Of a stretch of DNA of 60,684 nucleotides, positions 51,492 to 60,425 are shown one piece after another (the stretch's first letter is position 1; every line of letters begins with the position of its first letter). Below the pieces are notes generated by a model. It was not told the DNA's origin, ran no database searches, and saw only the letters and a program-made list of their open reading frames with translations. Source of the stretch: an uncultured Muribaculaceae bacterium (GTDB lineage Bacteria > Bacteroidota > Bacteroidia > Bacteroidales > Muribaculaceae); assembly GCA_910586975.1 (NCBI GenBank), contig CAJUKX010000010.1, forward strand, positions 21,351-82,034, given 5' to 3'. The translations under genes and the position numbers were made by a program.

Positions 51492-51983
51492 ATGGCTAAA
51501 ATCCAGAAAACAAATGTGGCGCGTTTGCTCGACAAGGCAAAAATCGCATACGAACTCATCCCATACGAAGTAGACGAGAATAATCTCGCCGCAAGCCATG
51601 TGGCAGAGCAGCTGCACGAGGATATAGCCATGGTGTTCAAGACCATAGTTCTCACAGCCGGGCCCGGCAAGTTCTTTGTGTGCGTGGTGCCGGGCGATGA
51701 GGAGATTGACCTGAAGAAAGCGGCAAAGGCTGCCGGATATAAGAAGGTGGAGCTGCTGCCCATGAAGGAGTTGCTGCCTCTCACGGGATATATTCGCGGA
51801 GGTTGTTCGCCAATAGGTATGAAAAAACCGTTCCCCACTTTTTTCCACAGCACGGCTGTAGACTTTGAGCATATATATGTAAGCGCCGGTGTGCGCGGGC
51901 TGCAACTGCGTGTGGCTCCGGCCGACCTTATCGGTTATGTGGGCGCTACTGTCACTGACCTCAGTACTCCGGTAGAGCCATGA
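51492..51983 (+). CDS. ybaK: Cys-tRNA(Pro)/aminoacyl-tRNA deacylase YbaK
   Basis: The 163-aa protein has the YbaK/ProX fold with the conserved lysine in VFKTIVL, YIRGGCSPIG and ISAG-like YVSAGVRGLQL segments. It hydrolyses Cys-tRNA(Pro) made in error by prolyl-tRNA synthetase. The stop overlaps the start of aroC by 4 nt. Confidence 0.92.
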   Translation: MAKIQKTNVARLLDKAKIAYELIPYEVDENNLAASHVAEQLHEDIAMVFKTIVLTAGPGKFFVCVVPGDEEIDLKKAAKAAGYKKVELLPMKELLPLTGYIRGGCSPIGMKKPFPTFFHSTAVDFEHIYVSAGVRGLQLRVAPADLIGYVGATVTDLSTPVEP

Positions 51984-53053
51984 ACACAACCGGAACATTG
52001 TTGCGGCTGACTACCGCAGGCGAAAGCCACGGCAGGGCTATGGTGGGCATCCTCGACGGTATGCCCGCCGGTGTAAAAATAGACTTTGACCTCGTGTCTC
52101 TGGAAATGTCGAGGCGCCGCCCCGGTACAAAAATAGGCAGCGGCCGCAACGAAGCCGATGAGGTGCAATTCATGTCGGGTTTGCTCGACGGGGTTACCAC
52201 AGGTACGCCTATAGCGTTCATGATTGCAAACACCGATAGCCATAGCTCTGACTACGACCACCTTAAGAATACATTCCGTCCTAATCATGCCGACTACACC
52301 TATCAGGCAAAATACGGTATAAGAGATTGGCGTGGAGGTGGACGCGCCTCGGCCCGCGAGACGGCTCTGCGGGTGGCTGCGGGTGCATTGGCTTTGCAGG
52401 CTCTCGAAAGGCTTGGCATAGAGATATGCGCATACACCCGCCGGATAGGCAGCGTTGCCATAGCCGACGGCTTTGAATACCTCTCACAGGATCGTATATA
52501 TAACGACTCCGTGAGATGTCCCTGCCCGGAGGTGTCGCAGATGATGCAAAACGAGATAGCAGAAGCCCGCAAGGCCGGGGATACCCTCGGCGGCATTGTG
52601 GCTTGCACTATAAGCGGTATTGGCGCCGGCATAGGCGAACCCGTGTATGATAAATTCCAGGCGCGGCTGGCTGCGGCAATGATGTCGATAAATGCCGCCC
52701 ACGGATTTGAATACGGGTTGGGTTTTGCCGGCTGTGCCCTGCGTGGCTCAGAAGTGATTGACCCGTTTGTTACCACAGCCGATGGCCGTGTGGCTACCTC
52801 GGCCAATAATTCAGGTGGCATACAAGGCGGCATTACCAACGGCATGTCCGTTAACTTCAATGTGGCCTTTAAACCTGTAGCCACTCTGATGCAGCCGATG
52901 GAGTCGATTGACCGGCGTGGAGAAAAGATAATCATTAATCCCCGTGGCAGGCACGATGTGTGCGTTGTGCCGAGGGCTGTACCTGTGGTGCGGGCTATGG
53001 CGGCGCTATGTACACTTGATGCCGTGATGCTTGCCAAATCTCATAAATTTTAA
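51980..53053 (+). CDS. aroC: Chorismate synthase
   Basis: AroC converts EPSP to chorismate with reduced FMN. The 357-aa protein shows GESHGRAMVGILDGMPAGV, RRRPGTKIGSGRNEADEVQ, RDWRGGGRASARETALRVAAGALA in pieces, and GGIQGGITNGMSVNFNVAFKP in pieces, all AroC signatures. AroC and aroB (58.1 kb) lie in the same neighbourhood. Confidence 0.97.
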   Translation: MNTTGTLLRLTTAGESHGRAMVGILDGMPAGVKIDFDLVSLEMSRRRPGTKIGSGRNEADEVQFMSGLLDGVTTGTPIAFMIANTDSHSSDYDHLKNTFRPNHADYTYQAKYGIRDWRGGGRASARETALRVAAGALALQALERLGIEICAYTRRIGSVAIADGFEYLSQDRIYNDSVRCPCPEVSQMMQNEIAEARKAGDTLGGIVACTISGIGAGIGEPVYDKFQARLAAAMMSINAAHGFEYGLGFAGCALRGSEVIDPFVTTADGRVATSANNSGGIQGGITNGMSVNFNVAFKPVATLMQPMESIDRRGEKIIINPRGRHDVCVVPRAVPVVRAMAALCTLDAVMLAKSHKF

Positions 53054-53063
53054 GAAGCGATTG

Positions 53064-53831
53064 ATGCGGACTATAGATAATTTCATAAAAGTATTGTTTT
53101 GTGCTGCGGTTGTTGCCTTGCTTGCATCATGCGGCGATGAAGAACCGTTTGCAGATGGAGCCGAAAAGCCTTCGGAAGAGCTAAGTCAGATTCTAAAGTC
53201 TTTGAACGACAGCGATAATCCGTATGATGTGAAACTCAACGAAGCACCCGATGACAATTGCCAACGCATCCATATCAACAACATAGGACCGCTGCGCAAG
53301 GTGTTCAACGATTCAAACCACGTGCAGCTCGAAGCAGCCAAAGCTATTGGCATAACCCCTATAAAAGTGCCCGAGGAAATATTGAATACAAACAAGATGC
53401 TCGTGGAGGTGAAGTCGTGCAAGGAGTATTTTCTGGATGAGCTCACACATTCATTCCCGTTTCTTGTGCCGGAGGCGTCGCAGCTGCTCACCGATATTGG
53501 CAAGGCTTTCAACGATTCGCTCGCGGCACGTGGGGGCGGAGCATATCGCCTTAAAGTGACCAGTGTTCTGCGTACTCCTGCCACAGTGAAACGCCTGCGC
53601 CGTGTCAATCGCAACGCCACAGAGGAGTCGACACATGCCTACGGCACAACCTTCGACATAAGTTATTCAAAATTCATTTGTGATGATCCTTCGGCTCCCC
53701 GACGTACATTCGAGGATCTGAAGAATCTGCTGGCCGAGGTGTTGAACGACATGCGCAATCAGGGCCGTTGTTACGTGAAGTTTGAGTATAAACAATCGTG
53801 TTTTCATATAACCGTCCGACCTAAGGAATAG
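53064..53831 (+). CDS. DUF5715 family lipoprotein, peptidase M15-like
   Basis: From the ATG at 53064 (11 codons after an in-frame start inside aroC) the product is 255 aa. It has a lipobox LLASC (Cys23). A C-terminal ESTHAYGTTFDISYSKF segment and CFHITVRP match the H-x-x-G-x-x-x-D and late His of the M15 (LAS) peptidase fold, as in DUF5715. It may trim peptidoglycan peptides in the periplasm. The start is 10 nt after the aroC stop, so it is probably in the same operon. Confidence 0.8.
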   Translation: MRTIDNFIKVLFCAAVVALLASCGDEEPFADGAEKPSEELSQILKSLNDSDNPYDVKLNEAPDDNCQRIHINNIGPLRKVFNDSNHVQLEAAKAIGITPIKVPEEILNTNKMLVEVKSCKEYFLDELTHSFPFLVPEASQLLTDIGKAFNDSLAARGGGAYRLKVTSVLRTPATVKRLRRVNRNATEESTHAYGTTFDISYSKFICDDPSAPRRTFEDLKNLLAEVLNDMRNQGRCYVKFEYKQSCFHITVRPKE

Positions 53832-53833
53832 AA

Positions 53834-56800
53834 ATGGCAAAAGAATCTAAGAGCCGATTAATGGCAACACTTCGACGGATCCTCAAGGTATTCCTGTGGA
53901 CGGTGATGGCTGCGGTATTGACCGTTGTGGCTGTGGTGATGTGTATGGTAAACCTGATAAGCGAGGAAAGCCTTACAGCTCTCACTACAAGCATAGCCAA
54001 CAAAACTCTTGATGCCGAGGTTTCAATGCAACGTGTTAAACTGTCGTTGGAGGGAAAACTGCCCCTGCTCAGACTCGAAGTCGACTCACTTACAGTGCTC
54101 TCCAAACCAATGATGCGTCTTGACAGGGCTAAATATGATTCACTGCCCGAATGGTCTGACACATTGCTTACCCTTGGCCGATTTGAAGGCGGCGTCAATG
54201 TAGGGGCATTGTTGCGTGGCAAAATCGACCTGTATGATGTTGAGTTGGTTGAGCCGGGCATAAATATTCTGAATGTAGATGAAAATCTGGCGGGATACAT
54301 GATTTTCAAGACCGAAGATTCTGATTCGTCCGACACCACGGCTGTGTCGGTACCGGAGATTGCCATAAACCGCTTTGCCATCATACGCCCGCGTCCTGTA
54401 AGGTATTACGATATGCCTACCGGTCAGCACCTTGAGCTTACGCTAAAGACTTTTGCAGTAGACGGTGTGGACGCCCCGGCATACTCGCTGGATATATCGG
54501 GCAATATGGCTATGCCGGCTCTGGCCCTCTATAGCCTCGAAAACCTGAATTTCGGGGCAAACGGAACCGTTAAATGGAAGCCTGACGAACCGATGAAGCT
54601 GGCTATGAAGGATTTTGAATTGTTCGGAAACTTTATCAAGGGCCGTATGGATGTAAATCTCGATTTCACCGAAGACATTGTACTGAACGAATACAATCTT
54701 GAAATTGCAGAAACCCGCATAGAGGAACTTATTTCGCTCGTACCCGATTCTGTCCTCAGGTCATTCGGTCTTGAAAGGGGCAGGCTTTCTACCGAGTGTG
54801 CCGTGAATCTTAAAGTGAAATCTACCGCGCCGTTCAACCTCTCGGTTGATACTATCCCGAATACCGATATAGAACTTGCCATATCGCCAGGCGCATTCAG
54901 CTATGATAAAATAAAATTTAAAAACATAAGCGGAGTATTGGCTGCGAGTCTTAAAGGCAATGACCTCGACCAAGCTGTGTTTGAGGGGCGCGATCTGAGC
55001 ATTGTAGGCCCGGCTACCGACTTGTTGATAAACGTAGTGGCCACGCAGGTAAGCGGCGACCCGCTGATAAAGGCGGCCATAGCCGGCAAAACCGATATAA
55101 GCCTGCTGCCGGTTCAGCTTAGAGAACTTGTAAAGGGATATATGAAAGGCCGCCTTACGGCCAATGTAGACATTGAAGGCCGTCCTTCGATGTTCACCAC
55201 CAACAACTTCCATAAGCTGAATGTGAACGGTGACCTTAAGCTCGACGGTTTCTATTACCTGTCGGGCGACACAGCCACCATGTTTGACGTGAAGCACGCT
55301 ACCTTTGATTTCGGCACAAAAAAGAAGATAAATTCCACACCCATGCTTGCCGCCAAAATCATGGTGGATTCAGCCGAGATATTGCAGGATAAATACTCTA
55401 TGAAAATCAGCGACCTCAGCCTTGGGGTAGGGGTGGCCAATATGGCGCCGTCGCATGACACCACTGTAGTAGTGCCTATGGGCGGCGACCTTAAGCTGGG
55501 TAAATTCTACCTTACGGTGCTGGGCGACTCGGTGGCCTTCTATATGCGCAACGGTCATGGACGCATTACCATGAACCGTTATAACAACGAGCTGCGTCGT
55601 CCGCTGTTTGGCCTGAACATGGACGTGGCCCAGATTTCTACGGGCTCGCCTATGGTAAGGTTTATGATTTCAGATGCAAATATCAATGCGTCGGCTTTCA
55701 AACTCAACAGCCCTAAAATACCTGCAAGTGTAGAGCGTGCAGCCGATTCTATCAGGATTTCATATCCCGATATTCCGGCCGACTCGGTGTATGCCCGTGC
55801 CATAAGGCATGTGATGAGTCAGCGTCGTGCGCGCCATCCGCGTGTGCATCCGCAGATGGTAGATTCGGCCGAGATAATAAACTGGGGTACATCGGGCACC
55901 GTGAGAAAGATGCTGCTTGGCTGGAGTATTAAAGGTAATGTGAAAGCTCGACGAGCCGGATTGTATACGCCTTACTTCCCGGTACGCAACAGGGTGAGAG
56001 ACTTCAATGTCGAATTCAATAACGACTCGGTAGTGCTGTCAAATGTGCAATATAAACTCGGAGCGAGCGACTTCCTTATCTCCGGTAAGATATCAAACAT
56101 GAAGCGCGGATTCACATCGCGCGGATTCCGCTCACCCCTTAAAATCAATTTTGAAATGCTCAGCGACACAATTGATGTCAATGAGCTGGCCAGCGCAACG
56201 TTCCGAGGGTCGGCTTACGCGGCCAAGCGTGAGTCGGAAGGATTGACCGACTTCAGCCTTGGTTCGCTTGAACAGGCTGCCAAGGAAGACGATGAGGCTT
56301 TTGAGCGCGAGATGGGCAAGATTGTGGCCGATGCTCCCGACTCGCTCGCTCCGCTGCTGATACCCAAGAATATAGATGCGAGCCTTAATATCAAGGCGCA
56401 TAATATCATCTACTCCGACATGCTGTTCCATGACTTCAGCGGCGAACTGCTGGCATCGCGTGGCGCTCTCAATCTCCACAACCTTAAGGCTTCATCGCAG
56501 ATGGGTAATGTGAACCTCTCGGCCCTGTATTCGTCGCCCGATATGAAAAACATTAAATTCGGTTTCGGCATGCAGGTTGAGCGTTTCAATATCGAAAAGT
56601 TCATCAAACTGATGCCGGCCATAGACTCCATAATGCCCTTGTTGCGCGACTTCGGGGGAATCATAGATGCTGATGTGGCCGCCACGTGCGATATTGACGA
56701 TGCCATGAACCTTGAGCTGCCGTCGCTTGAGGCTGCCATACGCATATCGGGCGACTCGCTTGTGGTCATAGACCCCGACACATACAAGACCATGGGCAAA

Positions 56801-57460
56801 TGGCTGATGTTTAAGGATAAGCAGAGCAACATAATAAAGCACATGAATGCCGAGATGACCATCAAGAACAATATGATGCAGCTATATCCGTTCATATTCG
56901 ACCTTGACAGATATAAACTCGGGGTGCAGGGACATAATGACCTGAATATGAATTTCGACTACCATGTGGCCGTGCTCAAATCGCCGTTGCCGTTCAAATT
57001 CGGTATCAATATCAAAGGTAATATAGACGACTACAAGATACGCCTGGGCAAAGCACGGCTCAACGAGCGCCAGGTGGCCAGCAGTGTGCCTATTGTCGAC
57101 ACCACCCGCGTGAACCTGATGGCGCAGATAGAGAGCGTGTTCCGTCGCGGTGTTGACAACTCACGGTTTGCCCGCCTGAATATAATGTCAGCTCCCTCGG
57201 CCGCAACAATCGACCTCAACGCCGACACCATCTCGCATGCCGATTCGCTGATATTCATCAAGGAAGGCCTTATACCCGCTCCGCTGCCCCCGGCCTCAGC
57301 CGACGAAGCAGATGAGCCAAAAGCAAAGAAGGAAAAGAAGAAAAACAAGAATAAAAATAAGAAAAAGAATAAAGATACAGCAATAATCTTCAGATATGGG
57401 GAGAAAGATAAAAGCAGCGCTTATAGATATGGATGGAGTGTTGTACGACTCCATGCCTAA
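53834..57460 (+). CDS. AsmA-like giant protein (bridge-like lipid-transfer type)
   Basis: The 1208-aa protein has one N-terminal membrane helix (VFLWTVMAAVLTVVAVVMCM) followed by a very long beta-rich periplasmic region and a C-terminal AsmA-like block (LNIKAHNIIYSDMLFHDFSG, VDVNELASATF-like segments, LGVQGHNDLNMNFDYHVAVL). It resembles TamB/AsmA proteins that carry phospholipids across the periplasm. The Lys/Asn-rich C-tail (KKEKKKNKNKNKKKNKD) is followed by 24 codons that overlap the HAD gene by 65 nt. It starts 2 nt after the DUF5715 stop. Confidence 0.85.
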   Translation: MAKESKSRLMATLRRILKVFLWTVMAAVLTVVAVVMCMVNLISEESLTALTTSIANKTLDAEVSMQRVKLSLEGKLPLLRLEVDSLTVLSKPMMRLDRAKYDSLPEWSDTLLTLGRFEGGVNVGALLRGKIDLYDVELVEPGINILNVDENLAGYMIFKTEDSDSSDTTAVSVPEIAINRFAIIRPRPVRYYDMPTGQHLELTLKTFAVDGVDAPAYSLDISGNMAMPALALYSLENLNFGANGTVKWKPDEPMKLAMKDFELFGNFIKGRMDVNLDFTEDIVLNEYNLEIAETRIEELISLVPDSVLRSFGLERGRLSTECAVNLKVKSTAPFNLSVDTIPNTDIELAISPGAFSYDKIKFKNISGVLAASLKGNDLDQAVFEGRDLSIVGPATDLLINVVATQVSGDPLIKAAIAGKTDISLLPVQLRELVKGYMKGRLTANVDIEGRPSMFTTNNFHKLNVNGDLKLDGFYYLSGDTATMFDVKHATFDFGTKKKINSTPMLAAKIMVDSAEILQDKYSMKISDLSLGVGVANMAPSHDTTVVVPMGGDLKLGKFYLTVLGDSVAFYMRNGHGRITMNRYNNELRRPLFGLNMDVAQISTGSPMVRFMISDANINASAFKLNSPKIPASVERAADSIRISYPDIPADSVYARAIRHVMSQRRARHPRVHPQMVDSAEIINWGTSGTVRKMLLGWSIKGNVKARRAGLYTPYFPVRNRVRDFNVEFNNDSVVLSNVQYKLGASDFLISGKISNMKRGFTSRGFRSPLKINFEMLSDTIDVNELASATFRGSAYAAKRESEGLTDFSLGSLEQAAKEDDEAFEREMGKIVADAPDSLAPLLIPKNIDASLNIKAHNIIYSDMLFHDFSGELLASRGALNLHNLKASSQMGNVNLSALYSSPDMKNIKFGFGMQVERFNIEKFIKLMPAIDSIMPLLRDFGGIIDADVAATCDIDDAMNLELPSLEAAIRISGDSLVVIDPDTYKTMGKWLMFKDKQSNIIKHMNAEMTIKNNMMQLYPFIFDLDRYKLGVQGHNDLNMNFDYHVAVLKSPLPFKFGINIKGNIDDYKIRLGKARLNERQVASSVPIVDTTRVNLMAQIESVFRRGVDNSRFARLNIMSAPSAATIDLNADTISHADSLIFIKEGLIPAPLPPASADEADEPKAKKEKKKNKNKNKKKNKDTAIIFRYGEKDKSSAYRYGWSVVRLHA

Positions 57461-58085
57461 CCACGCCCGTGCCTGGATGCGTGTGATGACTGATAGCGGT
57501 ATCCCGGCCCGTGAGGAAGAATTTTTCCTGTACGAGGGCCGTACCGGAGCATCGGTAATCAATGAGATGATACAGCGTACCTTTGGCCGCGATGCAACCG
57601 AAGATGAAAAGAAAGATTTATATGCCCTGAAAGCCAAACATTTCGTGGCTCAGGGCGGCGCACCTGTGATGCCCTTCGCACAAGAGTTTATCCAGGTTCT
57701 GCGCAGCCGCGGAATAAATACGGTGCTGGTTACCGGATCAGGTCAGAATTCACTGTTGTCGAGACTTGATGATGACTATCCCGGAGCATTCCCTGCCACA
57801 CGTCGCATTACCTCGGCTTCGGTGACTCATGGCAAACCACACCCCGAACCGTATCTCAAGGGGCTTGAACTGGCCGGTGTAGACAAGGACGAAGCCATAG
57901 TTTTTGACAACGCGCCCTTGGGTACTGCATCCGGGCACTCGGCCGGAATGTACACTGTGGGAATAGTCACCGGTCCGCTCCATAGCGATGAATTGTATAA
58001 GACCGGCGCCGATTTTGTGTTTAATTCTATGGAGGAGTGTGCTAAAAACGTTTCTGAGTTGTTAGATAAAATAGAACAACTTTGA
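57396..58085 (+). CDS. HAD-superfamily hydrolase (beta-phosphoglucomutase-like)
   Basis: The 229-aa enzyme has the nucleophile motif DMDGVLYDSMPNH (DxDGVL), motif II VTGSGQ, the Lys of GKPHPEPY and motif IV VFDNAPLG. This is subfamily I (PGM/phosphatase type). The substrate is unknown. Its start lies 65 nt inside the AsmA-like gene in another frame. Confidence 0.9.
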   Translation: MGRKIKAALIDMDGVLYDSMPNHARAWMRVMTDSGIPAREEEFFLYEGRTGASVINEMIQRTFGRDATEDEKKDLYALKAKHFVAQGGAPVMPFAQEFIQVLRSRGINTVLVTGSGQNSLLSRLDDDYPGAFPATRRITSASVTHGKPHPEPYLKGLELAGVDKDEAIVFDNAPLGTASGHSAGMYTVGIVTGPLHSDELYKTGADFVFNSMEECAKNVSELLDKIEQL

Positions 58086-58098
58086 AAATCATCATTAT

Positions 58099-59169
58099 AT
58101 GACTCAGAAACTTGTATTCACCAACCTTGTAGGTGAGGCGATAGATAAACTGGTAGACGACCTTGGAAATCCGCCGGTATATATTCTTGTAGATGTTAAT
58201 ACGGCTAAGTGTGTGCTGCCCGTTCTGCTGGAGCAGAGCGTGTCGGCAACACGTGCCAAGGTAATAACCGTGAAGGCCGGAGAGGTAAATAAAAACCTTG
58301 ACAACCTACAGACCGTATGGAAATCGTTGCAGGATGCCGGTGCTACCCGCAACTCAGTGATTATCAACGTAGGCGGAGGCGTGGTGACAGACCTCGGAGG
58401 TTTTGCAGCCGCCACATTCAAGCGCGGAATGAAGGTGATAAACGTCCCCACCACGCTGCTCGGCGCTGTAGACGCCTCGGTAGGCGGCAAGACCGGTATA
58501 AACTTCAACGGCTATAAGAACGAGCTTGGTACATTTACCGAGCCCGAGGCCACAATTATCTCCACCGGATTTTTTATAACCCTGCCACAGCAGGAACTCC
58601 TGTCGGGATATGCCGAAATGCTGAAACACGCACTGCTTGAAAATCGCGATGAACTCAACCGCCTGCTTAATTACAGCGTTGTGTATCCTATATTCAATGC
58701 CGACACACTGCTGCCGCTCATCGAGAGTACGGTGCAGGTCAAGAGCCGCATAGTAGAGCAGGACTTCCGCGAAGCCGGGCTGCGCAAAGCACTGAATTTG
58801 GGTCATACGGTGGGGCATGCTTTCGAGTCGCTCGCGCTGAAGCGCAAGTCGCCCATTGCACATGGCTATGCTGTAGCACAGGGCCTCGTTGTGGCACTGG
58901 TATTGTCGCATCTCAAGCTCGGATTCCCATCGGATGTGCTTCATACATTCGCACACTATATACGCGAAAATTACGGAGCTTTCGACATAGACTGCGACGA
59001 CTATCCCGAGCTGCTCAAATACATGCACGCCGATAAGAAAAATACTCAGGAAGGCCTTATAGCATTTACACTGCTTGCCGACGTTGGAGATGTAAAGACC
59101 GACTGCCAGACAACACCTGACGAGGTTAAATCTGCACTCGACATCTACCGCGACCTTATGGGAATCTGA
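58099..59169 (+). CDS. aroB: 3-dehydroquinate synthase
   Basis: AroB converts DAHP to 3-dehydroquinate, step two of the shikimate pathway. The 356-aa protein has INVGGGVVTDLGGFAAATFKRG (NAD-binding), VPTTLLGAVDASVGGKTGIN, GYAEMLKHALL and LGHTVGHAFE (metal-binding His). It follows the HAD gene by 13 nt, and aroC is 5 kb upstream. It ends at a very long hairpin. Confidence 0.97.
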   Translation: MTQKLVFTNLVGEAIDKLVDDLGNPPVYILVDVNTAKCVLPVLLEQSVSATRAKVITVKAGEVNKNLDNLQTVWKSLQDAGATRNSVIINVGGGVVTDLGGFAAATFKRGMKVINVPTTLLGAVDASVGGKTGINFNGYKNELGTFTEPEATIISTGFFITLPQQELLSGYAEMLKHALLENRDELNRLLNYSVVYPIFNADTLLPLIESTVQVKSRIVEQDFREAGLRKALNLGHTVGHAFESLALKRKSPIAHGYAVAQGLVVALVLSHLKLGFPSDVLHTFAHYIRENYGAFDIDCDDYPELLKYMHADKKNTQEGLIAFTLLADVGDVKTDCQTTPDEVKSALDIYRDLMGI

Positions 59170-59200
59170 CTCCCCGTCGGCAAAACAATAATAAGTAACA

Positions 59201-59264
59201 CCAACAGACACACCTGCACCCGAGTGGTTGAACCCAACCGCCCGGGTGCAGGTGTGTCTGTTGG
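59201..59264. terminator. Long nested hairpin after aroB
   Basis: Arms 59201-59222 and 59243-59264 are perfectly complementary over 22 bp (core GACACACCTGCACCCG). The loop holds a second small hairpin (GGTTG/CAACC). It lacks a clear T run on the + strand, but its strength suggests a terminator at the end of the aro operon. Confidence 0.7.
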
Positions 59265-59322
59265 TTAATATCTACAAAGAACGCGAATAACAACCCGATG
59301 GAAAACAAGAGAACATTGATAT

Positions 59323-59480
59323 AAAAAACCCAAACCGTTGCAGCGGTCTGGGTTGGGGTTCAAGACAAAAGGCACTCAGTTTTGAGTAAAACCCTGTCGT
59401 GTTGTGCCAAAATGCCCTAAACGATGCATATAAAAGTAGTTTGCATTAGTTTCGGTTGGTTTGAGTTTGTGCTGTTAAAC
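59323..59480 (-). ncRNA. Predicted leftward small RNA 1 (about 158 nt)
   Basis: A leftward promoter (59486-59517) predicts a start near 59480. A rho-independent terminator ends it at 59327-59354: AACCCAGACCG on the minus strand, loop CTGCAA, then CGGTTTGGGTT and a T run. No frame of coding character is present. An internal hairpin ACTCA/TGAGT lies at 59374-59387. It is divergent to the small membrane gene at 59705. Confidence 0.6.
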
Positions 59481-59485
59481 ATTCG

Positions 59486-59517
59486 CAAAGATAAATAAAA
59501 TCTTTGAAACAGACAAA
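59486..59517 (-). promoter_or_regulatory. Promoter of small RNA 1
   Basis: On the minus strand: TTTG (59514-59517), 20 nt, TATCTTTG (59486-59493): full consensus. It is part of the duplicated core, so unit 2 carries the same promoter. Confidence 0.75.
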
Positions 59518-59633
59518 TGAAAAACAACGCCGCCGGAAATATGTAAAATTTACTGATTCGTGCTTCTTATGGTCATTGAAGTATAAGTGTCAAGGCCTTA
59601 GTTATCAATTCATTGAATTAAAGACGGAAATTA

Positions 59634-59664
59634 TTTCATTTCTCATAAATAAGCACTATATTTG
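59634..59664 (+). promoter_or_regulatory. Promoter of small membrane gene 1
   Basis: TTTC (59634-59637), 19 nt, TATATTTG (59657-59664). The start is predicted near 59671, about 34 nt before the ATG. Confidence 0.7.
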
Positions 59665-59704
59665 TAATTCAAAAATATTATAAACTTTTAAAACACTAAA
59701 AACT

Positions 59705-59902
59705 ATGCCACTTTTAATTTGGGCGATTATTATTCTTATTATCTGCATTTATTGCTGCCCCGGATTCCTTGGAATGATGCTCACTATTGGTTCAATAGCC
59801 TTTATTGCAGCCGTTGTATACGGATGTATCAAGACAAAAAGAGATGAAAAGAAATTTGAAAAAAAGTATAAAAACCTGCCACCTGAATTGTGGGGTGATT
59901 AA
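59705..59902 (+). CDS. Small membrane protein of the tandem cassette, copy 1
   Basis: The 65-aa product starts with a strongly hydrophobic region (MPLLIWAIIILIICIYCCPG, then FLGMMLTIG) that continues to about residue 43 and could span the membrane once or twice. It ends in a charged tail (KTKRDEKKFEKKYKNLPPEL, then WGD). Its own promoter precedes it. It has a near-identical start in copy 2. Small size and hydrophobicity suit a type I toxin or a membrane regulator; neither is shown. Confidence 0.75.
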   Translation: MPLLIWAIIILIICIYCCPGFLGMMLTIGSIAFIAAVVYGCIKTKRDEKKFEKKYKNLPPELWGD

Positions 59903-59985
59903 CTAAAACATATAGCCATGCCGAAACTACTATCATGGAGCGAGAATCATTCGTTGGCTTCATAGTTTGTTGCGTTCAAGAGTAT

Positions 59986-60200
59986 AAAAAAAGCCCTCAA
60001 AGGTTGCAGCCAATGAGGGCGGAAAGGTGTAAAGGCCGACCGATAAAACGGCTTATAACCTTTAAAACCCGTTTGATATTATGCGTATCGAAATCGCGTT
60101 TAATGTGGGCAAATAACGGATTAATAGATAATTAACCGTTGAAGTCCTCGGGGTTTAAAAAAGCTGCTAAAGGATAGCGACCCCCGAAAACGGTTTTTAA
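59986..60200 (-). ncRNA. Predicted leftward small RNA 2 (about 215 nt)
   Basis: The promoter is at 60207-60238 and the start near 60200. The terminator is GCCCTCA / TGAGGGC (59993-60020) with an inner GG-CTGCAA-CC loop on the minus strand, then seven T. The body is unlike small RNA 1, but the loop CTGCAA is the same. Unlike the promoter core, the body shows no alignable similarity by eye. Confidence 0.6.
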
Positions 60201-60206
60201 ACACCG

Positions 60207-60238
60207 CAAAGATAAATAAAATCTTTGAAACAGACAAA
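60207..60238 (-). promoter_or_regulatory. Promoter of small RNA 2
   Basis: On the minus strand: TTTG (60235-60238), 20 nt, TATCTTTG (60207-60214). Both boxes and the spacer are identical to unit 1. Confidence 0.75.
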
Positions 60239-60354
60239 TAAAAAACAACGCCGCCGGCAATATGAAAAATTTACTGATTCGTGCTTCTGATGGCCACTGA
60301 AGTATAAGTATCAAGACCTTAGTTATCAAATCATTGAATTAAAGACGGAAATTA

Positions 60355-60385
60355 TTTCATTTCTTATAAATAAGCACTATATTTG
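60355..60385 (+). promoter_or_regulatory. Promoter of small membrane gene 2
   Basis: TTTC (60355-60358), 19 nt, TATATTTG (60378-60385), as in unit 1. Confidence 0.7.
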
Positions 60386-60425
60386 TAATTCAAAAATATT
60401 ATAAACTTTTAAAACACTAAAAACT

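Larger units (their letters stand above)
59484..59790. repeat. Duplicated promoter core, copy 1 (307 bp)
   Basis: Repeats at 60205-60511 with a constant 721-bp offset and 10 mismatches by my count (about 97% identity). The last 146 bp, holding the + promoter, leader and first codons of the peptide gene, have no mismatch. Confidence 0.92.

Noticed and set aside
59935..60135. 66-codon + frame across small RNA 2
   Set aside because: It reads through the antisense of a terminator stem and has no promoter of its own. The predicted leftward sRNA explains the region better.
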